Below are positions 35,191-44,375 of a DNA stretch of 64,000 nucleotides, one piece after another. This DNA is from an uncultured Pseudomonadota bacterium (GTDB taxonomy: Bacteria > Bdellovibrionota_B > Oligoflexia > Oligoflexales > CAIYRB01): NCBI GenBank assembly GCA_903915625.1, contig CAIWTN010000017.1:1-64000 (forward strand). Reading direction: 5' to 3'. Each line of letters opens with the position of its first letter. The first letter of the stretch is position 1. The notes beneath the pieces were generated by a model that worked only from the letters and a program-made list of their open reading frames with translations, was not told the DNA's origin and did not search any database. The translations under genes were made by a program, and so were the position numbers.

Positions 35191-37542
35191 ATGAGGTGGT
35201 TTTTCACATCGTTAATTTGGATGTCATCCGTGACAGCCTGCCTGGATATTTCAGGCGGGACTGGCGGAAGCGACCCTAACGAAACGAACAAACCGAGTCT
35301 GGCGACAATCAGACAGGATGTCGGCGGGATCGTCACGGCTGAAATTACCGCGTCCACTGACAGGCCTCAGCAAGTCAATGCAAGTCCTAGCAGCGCTATT
35401 AGCGGAGCCGCTGTGCTATTTCCCAGCGGCTCACTCCCTGCCTCTACTTCTGTGACTATACAGCAGGGGGAATCGGTCATCCTGCCCACGCTGCCATCAA
35501 CTTTGGGCTTGGCAGCTGGCAATCAACTTTCCGAAGCCACTCGAGCGGTGGTCGTAACGGCAGCCACATCTATGGATGCGACGTCACCTTTTGCAATAGC
35601 GCTGCCTATCACAACAGACTCAACTAGCCTTACTGATGGGAACGACCTGAGTAAACTTGTAATTATTTACATTGCGCTGGATGCATCGAGTAACCAGTCC
35701 CGGATCGGAGTGATTCCGAACACAGAGCTCGTGATTGTCGACGGACGAATCCAATTTAAGACTAAGCATTTTGGTTTATATCAGGGGGCCTTTACCGCTA
35801 ATCCTCTTACGGAGCGCATTGACCGTCCCACCAAGAAATCCATTTTAACTTCCAAAATTGCCGCCACGCTGCCTGGAGTGAGCTGGCAGCCGGTTAGCGC
35901 TTCCTATCTCAATGGCCAACTTCAAGTTAGCACCACAGTAAACGGAGTGGTTTCACTGCAAGAGTGCTTAGTAATACTTGTGGAGGACAAGAGTTCTTGG
36001 CCGATTTTTACCGCTGTATTAGGGGCAGCTACGACAGGGTCGGTGCCGATGACGGTCCCAAAGCCAGGCAGCTATCTAGCGCAATTGATTTGCACGGAAG
36101 AAAACGGCCGCGTAGTAACTTCGCCTTGGTCCAAGCCCGTGATCTTCAGTAACGCCAGTTCCCCCCCACCCCCTCTTCCATCACCCATCGTAAAAACTGA
36201 CAAAGTTAATAAGGACAGCGATGCATCTTCGACTCCTCTAAGCTGGCAGCAACCAATTAATTTGTTTTCGAACATAGACCGTGCTCCAAACACCCCATTT
36301 ATGACGACATCAAATCCCAATGGCGCCACTTTAGTCATTTTCACGGGAGCGGGTGGCGCGAGTTCTTCAGGTACGTTTGCCGGCATGATGAGTGATTCAG
36401 AAAGCAGAAAAGCAACCATGCCCATGCGCATCGGTGAGCCTCAAGCAATGGAATCAATGGCCGCAGCAATAGATAATTCAGGGAACGCGCTCGTGTTATG
36501 GCCACAGCTTGCCGAAGACGGCAACAGCCACCTGAGCGGGAGTTTTTTCAACGCCATGGCGCAAGATCAAGATGCATGGACGTTCCTGGATCCGGTCATT
36601 AATTCATCAAACGAAACGATGCGCCTGCCGGGCACTGTGGTTTCACACGCTTCGGTTGCCACAGATCCCACCGGACATTTCAGGGCCATTTGGGTTGAAC
36701 AATCAGCTGACGAAGATGCCAGGTTATACAATCGGATTTTCGACCACGCATCCAAGACTTGGGTAGGAGATGCCCAAATGCTTCATTCTGAAGCATTGGA
36801 CTTATCGACGCCGCCTTTAATTCGTATCGACAGTCTCGGTAATACTGCCGTTTTGTCGTCTATTAAAGGCAACGATAGCCATACTCTGCGACTTGATTAC
36901 GCGGCTGCAAGCAGTAGTTCTAATTGGAGCACATATACAATTGCGACATCATTACTGAGCACCGAAATTGACTCGCTGAATTGGGCGATGGATCCTTCGA
37001 CAGGACAAAGCTTTATCGTCTGGTGGGATAGCGTCACAGGCTTCAAAGCCCGCTCTTTCATCCGCGGCAAGTCGCAGGGGATCGCCACCCTTTCAGTCAG
37101 TGGCCCAGCCAAAGACGGACAAAGACCTTTGCAGACTATTCAAGCAGGAGTGGATCAACTCGGTAATGCAGTATTTGCCTGGCGAGCCCGAGACGGTGTG
37201 TACGCAAGTTACCTAGAAAGGGGCGCTACTGCGGCTTCCGAGGCGGCATTGATCTCGACCCTTGATCTTGACGAGCTATACTTAACCACTGACTCCAACA
37301 CCGGCAATTCTGTGATTGTTGGTGTTCAGCGCGTAAATGGAAGAGTGGACATTCATACTATTCAGCGCCAGGCTAACAAAACCAGCTGGAGTGCAATTAG
37401 CACACTGAATCTAATAATCCCTCTCAAAGACCCCACTCTAGTGTTAGCCCAAGGTGGGCTAAGCGTAACAGCCTCAGGGATATTCAACCTATTGTGGGCC
37501 TCTGACGAGAACTCGTCGATCAACCTAATTCAGCTGCGCTAG
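35191..37542 (+). CDS. large lipoprotein, beta-rich, unknown function
   Basis: ATG at 35191 has AGGAG five bases upstream. 'MRWFFTSLIWMSSVTAC' is a clear lipoprotein signal with Cys17. Residues ~60-215 contain a beta region ('AAVLFPSGSLPASTSVTI') like ZU5-type modules; ~280-310 'PGSYLAQLIC' is Ig-like; from ~355 there are repeats of the type 'DNSGNALVLWPQ', 'DPTGHFRAIWVEQ', 'DQLGNAVFAWRAR' about 50-65 residues apart, suggesting a beta-propeller. 783 residues. Its 3' end overlaps the convergent rlmN gene by 23 bases. Surface adhesion or binding is a guess. Confidence 0.8.
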   Translation: MRWFFTSLIWMSSVTACLDISGGTGGSDPNETNKPSLATIRQDVGGIVTAEITASTDRPQQVNASPSSAISGAAVLFPSGSLPASTSVTIQQGESVILPTLPSTLGLAAGNQLSEATRAVVVTAATSMDATSPFAIALPITTDSTSLTDGNDLSKLVIIYIALDASSNQSRIGVIPNTELVIVDGRIQFKTKHFGLYQGAFTANPLTERIDRPTKKSILTSKIAATLPGVSWQPVSASYLNGQLQVSTTVNGVVSLQECLVILVEDKSSWPIFTAVLGAATTGSVPMTVPKPGSYLAQLICTEENGRVVTSPWSKPVIFSNASSPPPPLPSPIVKTDKVNKDSDASSTPLSWQQPINLFSNIDRAPNTPFMTTSNPNGATLVIFTGAGGASSSGTFAGMMSDSESRKATMPMRIGEPQAMESMAAAIDNSGNALVLWPQLAEDGNSHLSGSFFNAMAQDQDAWTFLDPVINSSNETMRLPGTVVSHASVATDPTGHFRAIWVEQSADEDARLYNRIFDHASKTWVGDAQMLHSEALDLSTPPLIRIDSLGNTAVLSSIKGNDSHTLRLDYAAASSSSNWSTYTIATSLLSTEIDSLNWAMDPSTGQSFIVWWDSVTGFKARSFIRGKSQGIATLSVSGPAKDGQRPLQTIQAGVDQLGNAVFAWRARDGVYASYLERGATAASEAALISTLDLDELYLTTDSNTGNSVIVGVQRVNGRVDIHTIQRQANKTSWSAISTLNLIIPLKDPTLVLAQGGLSVTASGIFNLLWASDENSSINLIQLR

Positions 37543-38650
37543 GTTTTTTCGCGAACGCTACTAATTGGCCACAGGCTGCCGCAATATCCTGCCCCTTGCT
37601 ATAACGCACCATGACTCGGATTCCAGCCTGATGCAGGACATCACGAAAAGCTTGGATACGCTCTGGAGGCGGAGCCGAGAGGCGCGATGGCTCAACATTG
37701 TTAAGTGGAATCAGATTAATCTTTGCATTCAAACCAACGGTCAACGCAGCAAGAGCGGATGCATCAGCATCACTGTCATTCACTCCAGCGATCATAGTGT
37801 ACTGCATCATAACGGGCGGTCCAGACTCGCCAATACGCTCACGAAGCCGACCGATCACATCAGTCAGAGGCCAGCGTCGATTAATAGGCATGATCCGTGA
37901 GCGCTTAGATTCATCAGGACTGTGAACGCTGAGAGCCAATCGAGCTTTCGGATGGGCATCGTACAAGCGGTCGATCCCAACCAAATGGCCGGCAGTGGAC
38001 ACAGAAATATGTGCCATACCCAAGGCCAAACCATAGGGATCGGTCAAAATGCTGAGGGCATCGATCACGGCCTCTACATTGTCTAAAGGCTCGCCCATCC
38101 CCATAAACACAATATTGCTGATACGAGTACCAGGCGCCAATCGCGTGCTCTCCAACCACTCGGGATGCTCACGCAGCCAGTGCTCCGCTAACATGACCTG
38201 CCCAACAATCTCCGCAACCGAAAGCTGGCGCACCAGCCCCATGCGTCCGGTATGGCAGAAAACACAGCCCTGAGCACAACCGACCTGAGACGATAAACAG
38301 AGGGTTAACCTTGCCTTCTCCGGCATCAGTACGGCTTCAACTTCGCGCCCGTCACCAAGACCCACCAAAAATTTCATACTCTGGTCATAAGCGGATCTGT
38401 GAGCGACTTTAATCTGCGGTAGGCGAACCGCGAATTTATCTTGCATGACAGCAACTAAACGCAGCGGCAGTGTCGGCTCGGACCAAGGATTGATCGACAA
38501 ATCCTTGTAGATGCGGCGAAATAAAGTTTTCGCATGGATCTCGGGAGCTCCAAGATTTCGCACCGTGTCTGTTAGTCCCGCTCGGGTCAGACCCAACAAA
38601 TCCTGCAACAGCTCATTTTCTATTTTAATTTCGCTTAAATGCTGCGCCAT
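37520..38650 (-). CDS. rlmN: dual-specificity RNA m2A methyltransferase
   Basis: Radical SAM enzyme methylating A2503 of 23S rRNA (and A37 of some tRNAs). The cluster motif C-x3-C-x2-C reads 'CAQGCVFC'; 'NIVFMGMGEPLDN', 'HISVSTAG', 'LALSVHSPDE', 'MPINRRWPL', 'MMQYTMIAGVND' and the C-terminal 'SKGQDIAAACGQL' with the second catalytic Cys are present. ATG 38650 is preferred, giving 376 residues; a GTG at 38728 would run to the pfk start. It is divergent from the phosphofructokinase gene and convergently overlaps the lipoprotein gene. Confidence 0.95.
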   Translation of the reverse strand: MAQHLSEIKIENELLQDLLGLTRAGLTDTVRNLGAPEIHAKTLFRRIYKDLSINPWSEPTLPLRLVAVMQDKFAVRLPQIKVAHRSAYDQSMKFLVGLGDGREVEAVLMPEKARLTLCLSSQVGCAQGCVFCHTGRMGLVRQLSVAEIVGQVMLAEHWLREHPEWLESTRLAPGTRISNIVFMGMGEPLDNVEAVIDALSILTDPYGLALGMAHISVSTAGHLVGIDRLYDAHPKARLALSVHSPDESKRSRIMPINRRWPLTDVIGRLRERIGESGPPVMMQYTMIAGVNDSDADASALAALTVGLNAKINLIPLNNVEPSRLSAPPPERIQAFRDVLHQAGIRVMVRYSKGQDIAAACGQLVAFAKKPSAAELG

Positions 38651-38728
38651 AGACTCGCCAAATGATCTTTTTAAACTTATAAAGTGAAGGTGGGGTAAAG
38701 TCACGGATTCAGGCGGGGTTGATAGCAC

Positions 38729-40024
38729 ATGGCAGGGCGCTTTAGCATTGAAAATTTAGGCGAGGCAACGCATCCGTCACCTATCGAGCGAGCCGAAGGC
38801 TTCGGCTTCACCGGAGATGACGAGCGTATCGCCTACAATCCTTACTACTCGGTTGCGGATCAAATTGAACCAAAACCGCTCGAAGAGGGCTTCGAGGTAG
38901 CTGGTCCCCGCGCCAAGATATACTTCAATCCATCCCAGACTAGGACTGCGATCGTCACTTGCGGTGGCCTTTGCCCGGGCATTAACGCCGTGGTTCGCGG
39001 CCTCGTGTTGCAGCTTTGGTTTCGCTATAACTGCCGCGATATCCTTGGCATAAAGTATGGCTTTGGCGGCCTGGCGGCGACCAGCGAACCACCCGTTAGA
39101 CTAGATCCTGACGTGGTAGCCGACATCCATATGCAGGGCGGCACTATGCTGGGCACCAGCCGCGGCTCTCCAACAGCCACCGAAATAGTGGATCGCTTAG
39201 TCCATCACGGTATCGATGTACTCTTCACGATTGGCGGTGACGGGACCATGCGCGGCGCAACTGCCATCTGGAATGAAATTAAGCGCCGAGGCCTCCGGAT
39301 CGCGGTGGTCGGCCTGCCGAAGACCATCGACAACGACATCCCTTTCGTACGCCGCGCGTTCGGGTTTGAGACCGCTGTGTCAGTAGCTACTCAGTCGGTA
39401 CACTCGGCGCATGTTGAGGCGACGGGAGCCCCACACGGCATCGGCTTAGTAAAGCTAATGGGTCGCAACGCCGGCTATATCGCTGCGACCACATGCCTGG
39501 CTGCTGGCCAGGCCAATATTTGTTTGATTCCAGAGGTGCCTTTTAGCCTGAACGGACCAACTGGGCTGCTCCAGCTCATTGAAGATAGAGTCACGTTAAG
39601 GCGTCACTGCGTCATTGTCGTGGCTGAGGGCGCCGGTCAACAATTCTTCGCAGGGAAGCAGCAGGAAAAAGACGCCTCCGGCAACGTCAAACTTGGTAAC
39701 ATTGGCACATTTTTGCAGGAGCAAATTTCCGCGCACTTTCGCACACGCAATCTCGACTTCACCTTAAAATATATCGATCCCAGCTACTTAATCCGCTCCG
39801 CTCCAGCTAATCCAACGGACCAGCTCCATTGTGCCAGGCTGGCACAAAGCGCTGTACATGCAGCGATGGCGGGAAAGTCAGGGCTACTGATAGGCTACTG
39901 GCACGGCCTGATGACGCATGTACCGATGGCCGCCCTGGCAGGCCTCAAGCAGTCTATCAACCCCCAAGGTGAGACGTGGTTCAACGTCCTGGAGACGACG
40001 GGCCAGCCTGCACGGATTGGCTAG
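38729..40024 (+). CDS. 6-phosphofructokinase (plant/trypanosome-like ATP-dependent type)
   Basis: Motifs: 'CGGLCPGINAVVRGL', 'GGTMLGTSRGSP', 'TIGGDGTMRGA', 'VVGLPKTIDNDIPF', 'GLVKLMGRNAGYIAA'. Gly in 'GGDGT' (Asp in pyrophosphate-dependent enzymes) with Lys in 'PKTIDND' is the combination of the ATP-dependent plant and trypanosome clade. The N-terminal ~70 residues precede the fold, and 431 residues exceeds the ~320 of E. coli PfkA. It phosphorylates fructose 6-phosphate. Pyrophosphate dependence remains possible. Confidence 0.9.
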   Translation: MAGRFSIENLGEATHPSPIERAEGFGFTGDDERIAYNPYYSVADQIEPKPLEEGFEVAGPRAKIYFNPSQTRTAIVTCGGLCPGINAVVRGLVLQLWFRYNCRDILGIKYGFGGLAATSEPPVRLDPDVVADIHMQGGTMLGTSRGSPTATEIVDRLVHHGIDVLFTIGGDGTMRGATAIWNEIKRRGLRIAVVGLPKTIDNDIPFVRRAFGFETAVSVATQSVHSAHVEATGAPHGIGLVKLMGRNAGYIAATTCLAAGQANICLIPEVPFSLNGPTGLLQLIEDRVTLRRHCVIVVAEGAGQQFFAGKQQEKDASGNVKLGNIGTFLQEQISAHFRTRNLDFTLKYIDPSYLIRSAPANPTDQLHCARLAQSAVHAAMAGKSGLLIGYWHGLMTHVPMAALAGLKQSINPQGETWFNVLETTGQPARIG

Positions 40025-40049
40025 CGCCCGAACAGGTGCGATAAGCCGC

Positions 40050-40574
40050 TCAACTTGCGTGCTTACCGCTTCTTTCTTTAGCCTGAGTCATAACAGCGGC
40101 ATGTCGCTTCTCTATGGACTCGGCCATAACGTTCAGTTTCGCCACGAGGCTTTGGAGCTCGTCTTTTTCGCGAATTTTACAGCGCACCTGATAGTCACCC
40201 TGGGTTAACTGATCTACAAACCGTTCGATACTAACTACAGGTCCGTAATATCTGTGAGTTAAGCGGAATACGACGGTAAACATCACCACAATAAATAGGG
40301 CGAGTATTGCTCCTACGCGCAAAGCGTTGGTGTAGAACACGTCATTTGTCACTAGCTCCCACTGCAGATTTGGGTCGACGACGTGGAAGATGCCCATGAC
40401 GTGATTATATTGCTCGTTAAACGCTAAAACGAACATGAATGCACATACGCCTACAAAAGCGATCGAAATTCCAATGACGTAAAGTCCGAATTTAATCTGC
40501 TTAAACGGCTCGATCACAGTGGATCGCAGGCTGCGCCTGGCCCTTTCGAAGTCAGAAGTGGGGTTTGCGGACAC
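40050..40574 (-). CDS. membrane protein with HAMP domain, no output domain
   Basis: GTG start with GGGAG eight bases upstream. Two transmembrane segments (about residues 30-52 and 84-104) flank a ~30-residue periplasmic loop; residues ~105-160 are a HAMP domain ('HRYYGPVVSIERFVDQLTQGDYQVRCKIREKDELQSLVAKLNVM' region, including the P at start and DExG-like 'KDELQSL'). No kinase, MCP or cyclase domain follows; only ~20 basic/polar residues. 174 residues. It may regulate a separate partner. Confidence 0.85.
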   Translation of the reverse strand: MSANPTSDFERARRSLRSTVIEPFKQIKFGLYVIGISIAFVGVCAFMFVLAFNEQYNHVMGIFHVVDPNLQWELVTNDVFYTNALRVGAILALFIVVMFTVVFRLTHRYYGPVVSIERFVDQLTQGDYQVRCKIREKDELQSLVAKLNVMAESIEKRHAAVMTQAKERSGKHAS

Positions 40575-40840
40575 GAGTTACTCCCTTTCGGCAACCTTCA
40601 GGTTCGAGTTGCTCCTTACCCCAATCTGGGGATGTCTTCATTTCGGCAGACCTGCAGCAAGCTTGAGTCAATACCCCCCAGCAATATCCTTAATGCGGCT
40701 CAAGTCATTATAATAAAAGATATAAATGAAACAAAATCCACTAAACCAACGAGAAGATCTAGCTGAACGATTGTGCTTGCACTTTTGGCTGCAGCTGGTT
40801 AATTTCGGCAACCTTATATCTCATGTAACGGAGTTCGGAC
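40575..40840. other. non-coding gap before the small basic ORF
   Basis: Holds the ribosome site of the leftward HAMP gene, a hairpin CCCCA-ATC-TGGGG (40619-40631), a TATAAT on the + strand at 40709-40714 without a clear -35, and TTGCAC at 40777-40782 with TAATTT 17 bases on, a possible promoter for the ORF at 40841. I see no gene. Confidence 0.4.
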
Positions 40841-40945
40841 TTGCACGGTTCTAGACACAGAAGAAAACATCCAAAAGGTCGCCGTAAAGTTGGTCGGAAA
40901 AAACGCCGGATGATGCGCAAGCGTCGTCAATTGCGTACCGTCTAA
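40841..40945 (+). CDS. 34-residue highly basic protein, possible small ribosomal protein
   Basis: TTG start with GGAG seven bases upstream. The product begins MHGSRHRRKHPKGRR and continues KVGRKKRRMMRKRRQLRTV, then TAA: 34 residues, of which more than half are Lys or Arg. The pattern recalls AURKAIP1/COX24-type tiny ribosomal proteins and other 30-40 residue ribosomal components, but I cannot prove homology. It is not bacterial L34, which is 44-46 residues and has different motifs. The strong ribosome site and composition argue for a real gene. Confidence 0.6.
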   Translation: MHGSRHRRKHPKGRRKVGRKKRRMMRKRRQLRTV

Positions 40946-41188
40946 TAGCGGTAGTAGGTCAACCAGCTATAGCTGCACTCGCCAATTTGATTTTTTCACA
41001 AAATTCAATTGGCGCTAATGCTTGCTATGATAAATTTTCCGCGTCAGGCCCGCTCACTGCGGTGCCTGAACGCAGAGAATTTTATTTAGTTAAGTTTTTC
41101 CATACTGCCAGCCTTCTGCCCATGATATCCTTAGCGAACGCCCGCACAATTTTTCGGACGTCTCAACCATGGAATGGGGAAGGCCTCG
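40946..41188. other. structured intergenic/leader region
   Basis: Contains a hairpin at 40981-41013 (GCCAATTTGA with TCAATTGGC), an extended -10 element at 41023-41031 and, downstream of it, a nested hairpin at 41044-41069 (TCAGGC-CCGC-TCACT-GCGG-T-GCCTGA). About 150 bases of leader would precede the coiled-coil/Lon-like operon. No ORF supported. Confidence 0.45.
41023..41031 (+). promoter_or_regulatory. extended -10 promoter element (TGCTATGAT)
   Basis: TG-C-TATGAT within a CTTGCTATGAT string almost the same as the CTTGCTATAAT at 30151. It would drive the operon of the 230-residue protein, the Lon-like protease and EpmA. No good -35 at normal spacing. Confidence 0.45.
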
Positions 41189-41881
41189 ATGATGCTCGAC
41201 TTTATCTGCGAACTCGAAAGAGTCATGGGGAAGTGGCCTGAGACCACTAGTTGGACTTTGGCTCAGATCGCCGACAACACCCGCACGGGGGTGCCCCAAG
41301 TGGTCGACATCCTGTCCGACACGCTCGATCGGGAACTTGAGGTCCATGAAACGCTGACCCATGCCGAAGCGGCACAGGTGCTGGCGACGCTCAAGGAACG
41401 CATGTCAGGGGAGCTCGCTGCTCGCCAAAAGCGACTCGAGCTACGCCGCGAAAAGGCGATCAGGGCGTATGACCTAACCATGGAAAAAGTTCGGGTTCTG
41501 CAAGCCACTAAGAACTGGCGTACTGCATACAAAAGTCTAAGTTATTATGTCGGCTGTCATGAGAATGACCTACCCGAAGATTTGCTGCTTACATTATGTG
41601 GTGAGTGTCTTAGGCTTGGAGTTAAGAGTGAGGCAAATTTACAAGAGCTCAGCCAGTGGCTGCGCAAAGGTATCGCCGCTTGCTTCACCACGTCGTCGCC
41701 TGAAGCAACCGAGGACGCCATCGATTTCATCGATGCTTACGGACACTTCTTCTTAGACGACATTAATCAGCGCGGCAAAAGGTTGCTGGAAAATGTACTC
41801 GAAACACTCAAAAATCAGGCAGCTCAGCACAATTTACTGCCGCGCTATGAAGAGCTTGTGCGGGAGCTGCAGGTTAATTAA
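41189..41881 (+). CDS. helical protein of unknown function upstream of Lon-like protease
   Basis: ATG at 41189 with AAGG five bases upstream; ATG 41174 is also possible. 230 residues. Residues ~10-60 resemble a small helical DNA-binding-like unit ('TTSWTLAQIADNTRTGVPQVVDIL'). A long charged coiled coil follows (~70-115, 'LKERMSGELAARQKRLELRREK'), then a helical repeat-like domain with 'TKNWRTAYKSLSYYVGCHENDLPEDLLLTLCGECLRLG'. No known family. It is 17 bases before the Lon-like protease gene and may be an adaptor or regulator of it (inference). Confidence 0.75.
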   Translation: MMLDFICELERVMGKWPETTSWTLAQIADNTRTGVPQVVDILSDTLDRELEVHETLTHAEAAQVLATLKERMSGELAARQKRLELRREKAIRAYDLTMEKVRVLQATKNWRTAYKSLSYYVGCHENDLPEDLLLTLCGECLRLGVKSEANLQELSQWLRKGIAACFTTSSPEATEDAIDFIDAYGHFFLDDINQRGKRLLENVLETLKNQAAQHNLLPRYEELVRELQVN

Positions 41882-41898
41882 CGTCAAAAGGAATACCC

Positions 41899-44358
41899 GT
41901 GCCTAAAAAGCAGTTGCGGTCGTCGGCGCGTAAACACCCCACGGCAGCAAGGGCGGCGCGCTGGCAGTTACCGAAGCCGGTACCAGCGCGCCTGACATAC
42001 CTTAAATGCCCTACGAGTCTGTTCAAGTTTAAGGACACCTCGGATCTTGGCAAGTCACACGATATCATTTCCCAAGATCGGGCCGTCGGCGCGATTAACA
42101 TGGGACTTGGTATCCGCAAGCCGGGCTACAACATCTACGTCGCCGGCATACAGGGCACTGGCAAGACCAGTGTCATTCGGTCATTCCTGGAAAAGTGGTC
42201 CGCAGACTCGGCTAAACCATCCGACTATATTTATGTCTACGACTTTGAGGACACCGAAACCCCTAAGGCCGTTAAAATGGCTGCTGGGGGAGGCCGCAAA
42301 TTCAAGAAGCAAATGGATGCGTTAATCAAACATCTGCGAGAGTTAGTGCCATCAGCTCTGCAGAGTGAAGATTACGAAAATGCAGTTAATGCATACGTCT
42401 CCGCTTCAAATGAACGGAAAGCCAAGCTCTATGCTGAGCTTGAGCGCTTGGCTAAGTCGATGGATTTCGTCATCAAGTCGACGCGCATGGGGATCGAAAC
42501 CATCCCGGTGGTCGATGGGCGCGCTCTTACCGAAAAAGAATACGGCAAACTCGGCGATGCTGACCGAGAATCCATAGAGGACAGAAGGGCCCAACTCGAG
42601 CCTGAAGTATTAGATTTCGCGCGGAAGGTCCGGACTATAGAGCAAGAGACCACTGGCTTTGTTGAGTCTCTGCGAAACGATCTAGGACTTAATTTAGTCG
42701 GCAGAGAGCTCGACCCACTAGCCGAGGAATACAAAGATCACGCCGAGATCGCCGCACATCTAGCTGCTGTTAGATCCCATATTCTTGAAAATCTGCTTGA
42801 TTTTGTTGATGAAAACAGCGAGCAGGAGCAGGAAGCGGCGCACTTCATGGCTGAAGAGCGTGATCGCTACGTCAAGTACAAGGTAAATGTTTTCGTAGAT
42901 AACACCAATGTCCAGGGTGCGCCGGTAATCATCGAGTCTAATCCGACTTATTATAATCTTTTCGGTCGCATCGAAAAGAATGTCGAACACGGCATGTATC
43001 TGACCGACTTCACGATGATCAAAGCCGGAGCCATACATCGCGCCAACGGTGGCTATTTAGTTCTGAATGCTATGGATATATTCAAAACTCAGAGCATTTG
43101 GGACACGCTGAAAAGAGCTCTTAAGAATCGCCTAGGCTTTATCGAGGACATGGGCGAACAATATTCGCTCTTACCCACCTCTGGCCTACGGCCCGTGCCG
43201 ATTCCACTCGACGTCAAAGTAATCCTCATCGGCAACAACGATATTTACCACATACTTCATGGTGGCGATGAGGACTTCCATAAGATTTTCAAAATCAAAG
43301 CTGATTTCGATCATCGCATGCCCCGTAATGCCGAGACGGTAAATGCCTACGCCGGGTTTATCGCAACGCGAACTCAAGTGGAAAACCTACTACCGTTTAA
43401 CTCTGATGGTATCGCTGCCGTTGTGGAATACGGTTCGCGCTTAGTCGAGGATCAACGCTTTCTGTCAACGCAGTTCGCCGAAATCAAAGATCTAACCATC
43501 GAAAGCGACTATATTGCGCGGGGCCTTAAGGCCAAAGAAGTGACACGCACTCACGTGGAAGAAGCGCTCAATCTAAAACACCATCGCCTTAGCCTAGTCG
43601 AGGAGCAACTACTCGACATGGTGCGCAACGAAGACATCATGCTCAGCGTCGATGGCAGCCGGATTGGCCAAGTCAACGGCCTGGCCGTATATGACATGGG
43701 TGACTATTCCTTCGGTAAATTGGGCCGGATCACCTGTACGGTATCGACCTCCAAAGAGGGCGTCTTCAACATCGAGCGTGCCAGTAAATTGTCCGGCAAG
43801 ATCCACGACAAGGGCATTTTTATCCTGGGCAGCTTTCTCAATGCCGTCCTCGCTAAAGAGAATTCCCTCGGAATCGCCGCTAGCGTTTGCTTCGAACAAT
43901 CCTACGGCATTATCGATGGCGATAGCGCCACTGTTGCTGAATTGGTCGCAATTCTCAGCTCGCTCAGCGAGATTCCAGTTCACCAGCATATTGCGATGAC
44001 CGGGAGCTTGAACCAATTCGGCGACGTCCAGCCGATTGGCGGAGTTAACGAAAAGGTTGAAGGGTTCTTCAAAACGGCCAAACTACTTGGCAAAGGCAAA
44101 TGCTACGATGTGCTAGTGCCAGCGCAAAACATTCCGAACTTAATGCTGCACAGTGAGGTGAGGGAGGCGATTGACGCACGCAAGTTCCGCATCTTCCCAA
44201 TTCGCAGCATCAACGACGCATTCGAACTGGCGACAGGTGTACCTCTGGGATATTCGCATGTGCAAAATGTGGAGTTCCCTGCGGGTTCTGCACTAGCCTT
44301 GATCTCGGAAAAGCTGACGAAAATTCGGAAAGCAAAAAAGACTAAGTCCCACGACTAG
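41899..44358 (+). CDS. Lon-like ATP-dependent protease (LonB-type, bacterial)
   Basis: 819 residues, GTG start with AAGGA seven bases upstream. It shows Walker A 'GIQGTGKTSVI' (~84-92), a long helical insert, 'GYLVLNAMDIFKTQSIWDTLKRALKNR', Walker B/sensor region 'VKVILIGNND' and a C-terminal protease domain. The catalytic dyad is Ser676 in 'DGDSATVAEL' and Lys719 in 'GGVNEKVEGFF', 43 residues apart as in Lon. It lacks the large N-terminal substrate domain of classical Lon, matching the Lon-related family with an AAA_32 domain. Degrades damaged or regulatory proteins. Confidence 0.93.
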   Translation: MPKKQLRSSARKHPTAARAARWQLPKPVPARLTYLKCPTSLFKFKDTSDLGKSHDIISQDRAVGAINMGLGIRKPGYNIYVAGIQGTGKTSVIRSFLEKWSADSAKPSDYIYVYDFEDTETPKAVKMAAGGGRKFKKQMDALIKHLRELVPSALQSEDYENAVNAYVSASNERKAKLYAELERLAKSMDFVIKSTRMGIETIPVVDGRALTEKEYGKLGDADRESIEDRRAQLEPEVLDFARKVRTIEQETTGFVESLRNDLGLNLVGRELDPLAEEYKDHAEIAAHLAAVRSHILENLLDFVDENSEQEQEAAHFMAEERDRYVKYKVNVFVDNTNVQGAPVIIESNPTYYNLFGRIEKNVEHGMYLTDFTMIKAGAIHRANGGYLVLNAMDIFKTQSIWDTLKRALKNRLGFIEDMGEQYSLLPTSGLRPVPIPLDVKVILIGNNDIYHILHGGDEDFHKIFKIKADFDHRMPRNAETVNAYAGFIATRTQVENLLPFNSDGIAAVVEYGSRLVEDQRFLSTQFAEIKDLTIESDYIARGLKAKEVTRTHVEEALNLKHHRLSLVEEQLLDMVRNEDIMLSVDGSRIGQVNGLAVYDMGDYSFGKLGRITCTVSTSKEGVFNIERASKLSGKIHDKGIFILGSFLNAVLAKENSLGIAASVCFEQSYGIIDGDSATVAELVAILSSLSEIPVHQHIAMTGSLNQFGDVQPIGGVNEKVEGFFKTAKLLGKGKCYDVLVPAQNIPNLMLHSEVREAIDARKFRIFPIRSINDAFELATGVPLGYSHVQNVEFPAGSALALISEKLTKIRKAKKTKSHD

Positions 44359-44375
44359 GCGACTAGTGAGCTAAC

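Noticed and set aside
40841-40945. Reading the small basic ORF as ribosomal protein L34
   Set aside because: L34 is 44-46 residues with an RKR-HGF-R-RM pattern; this ORF has 34 residues and a different order.
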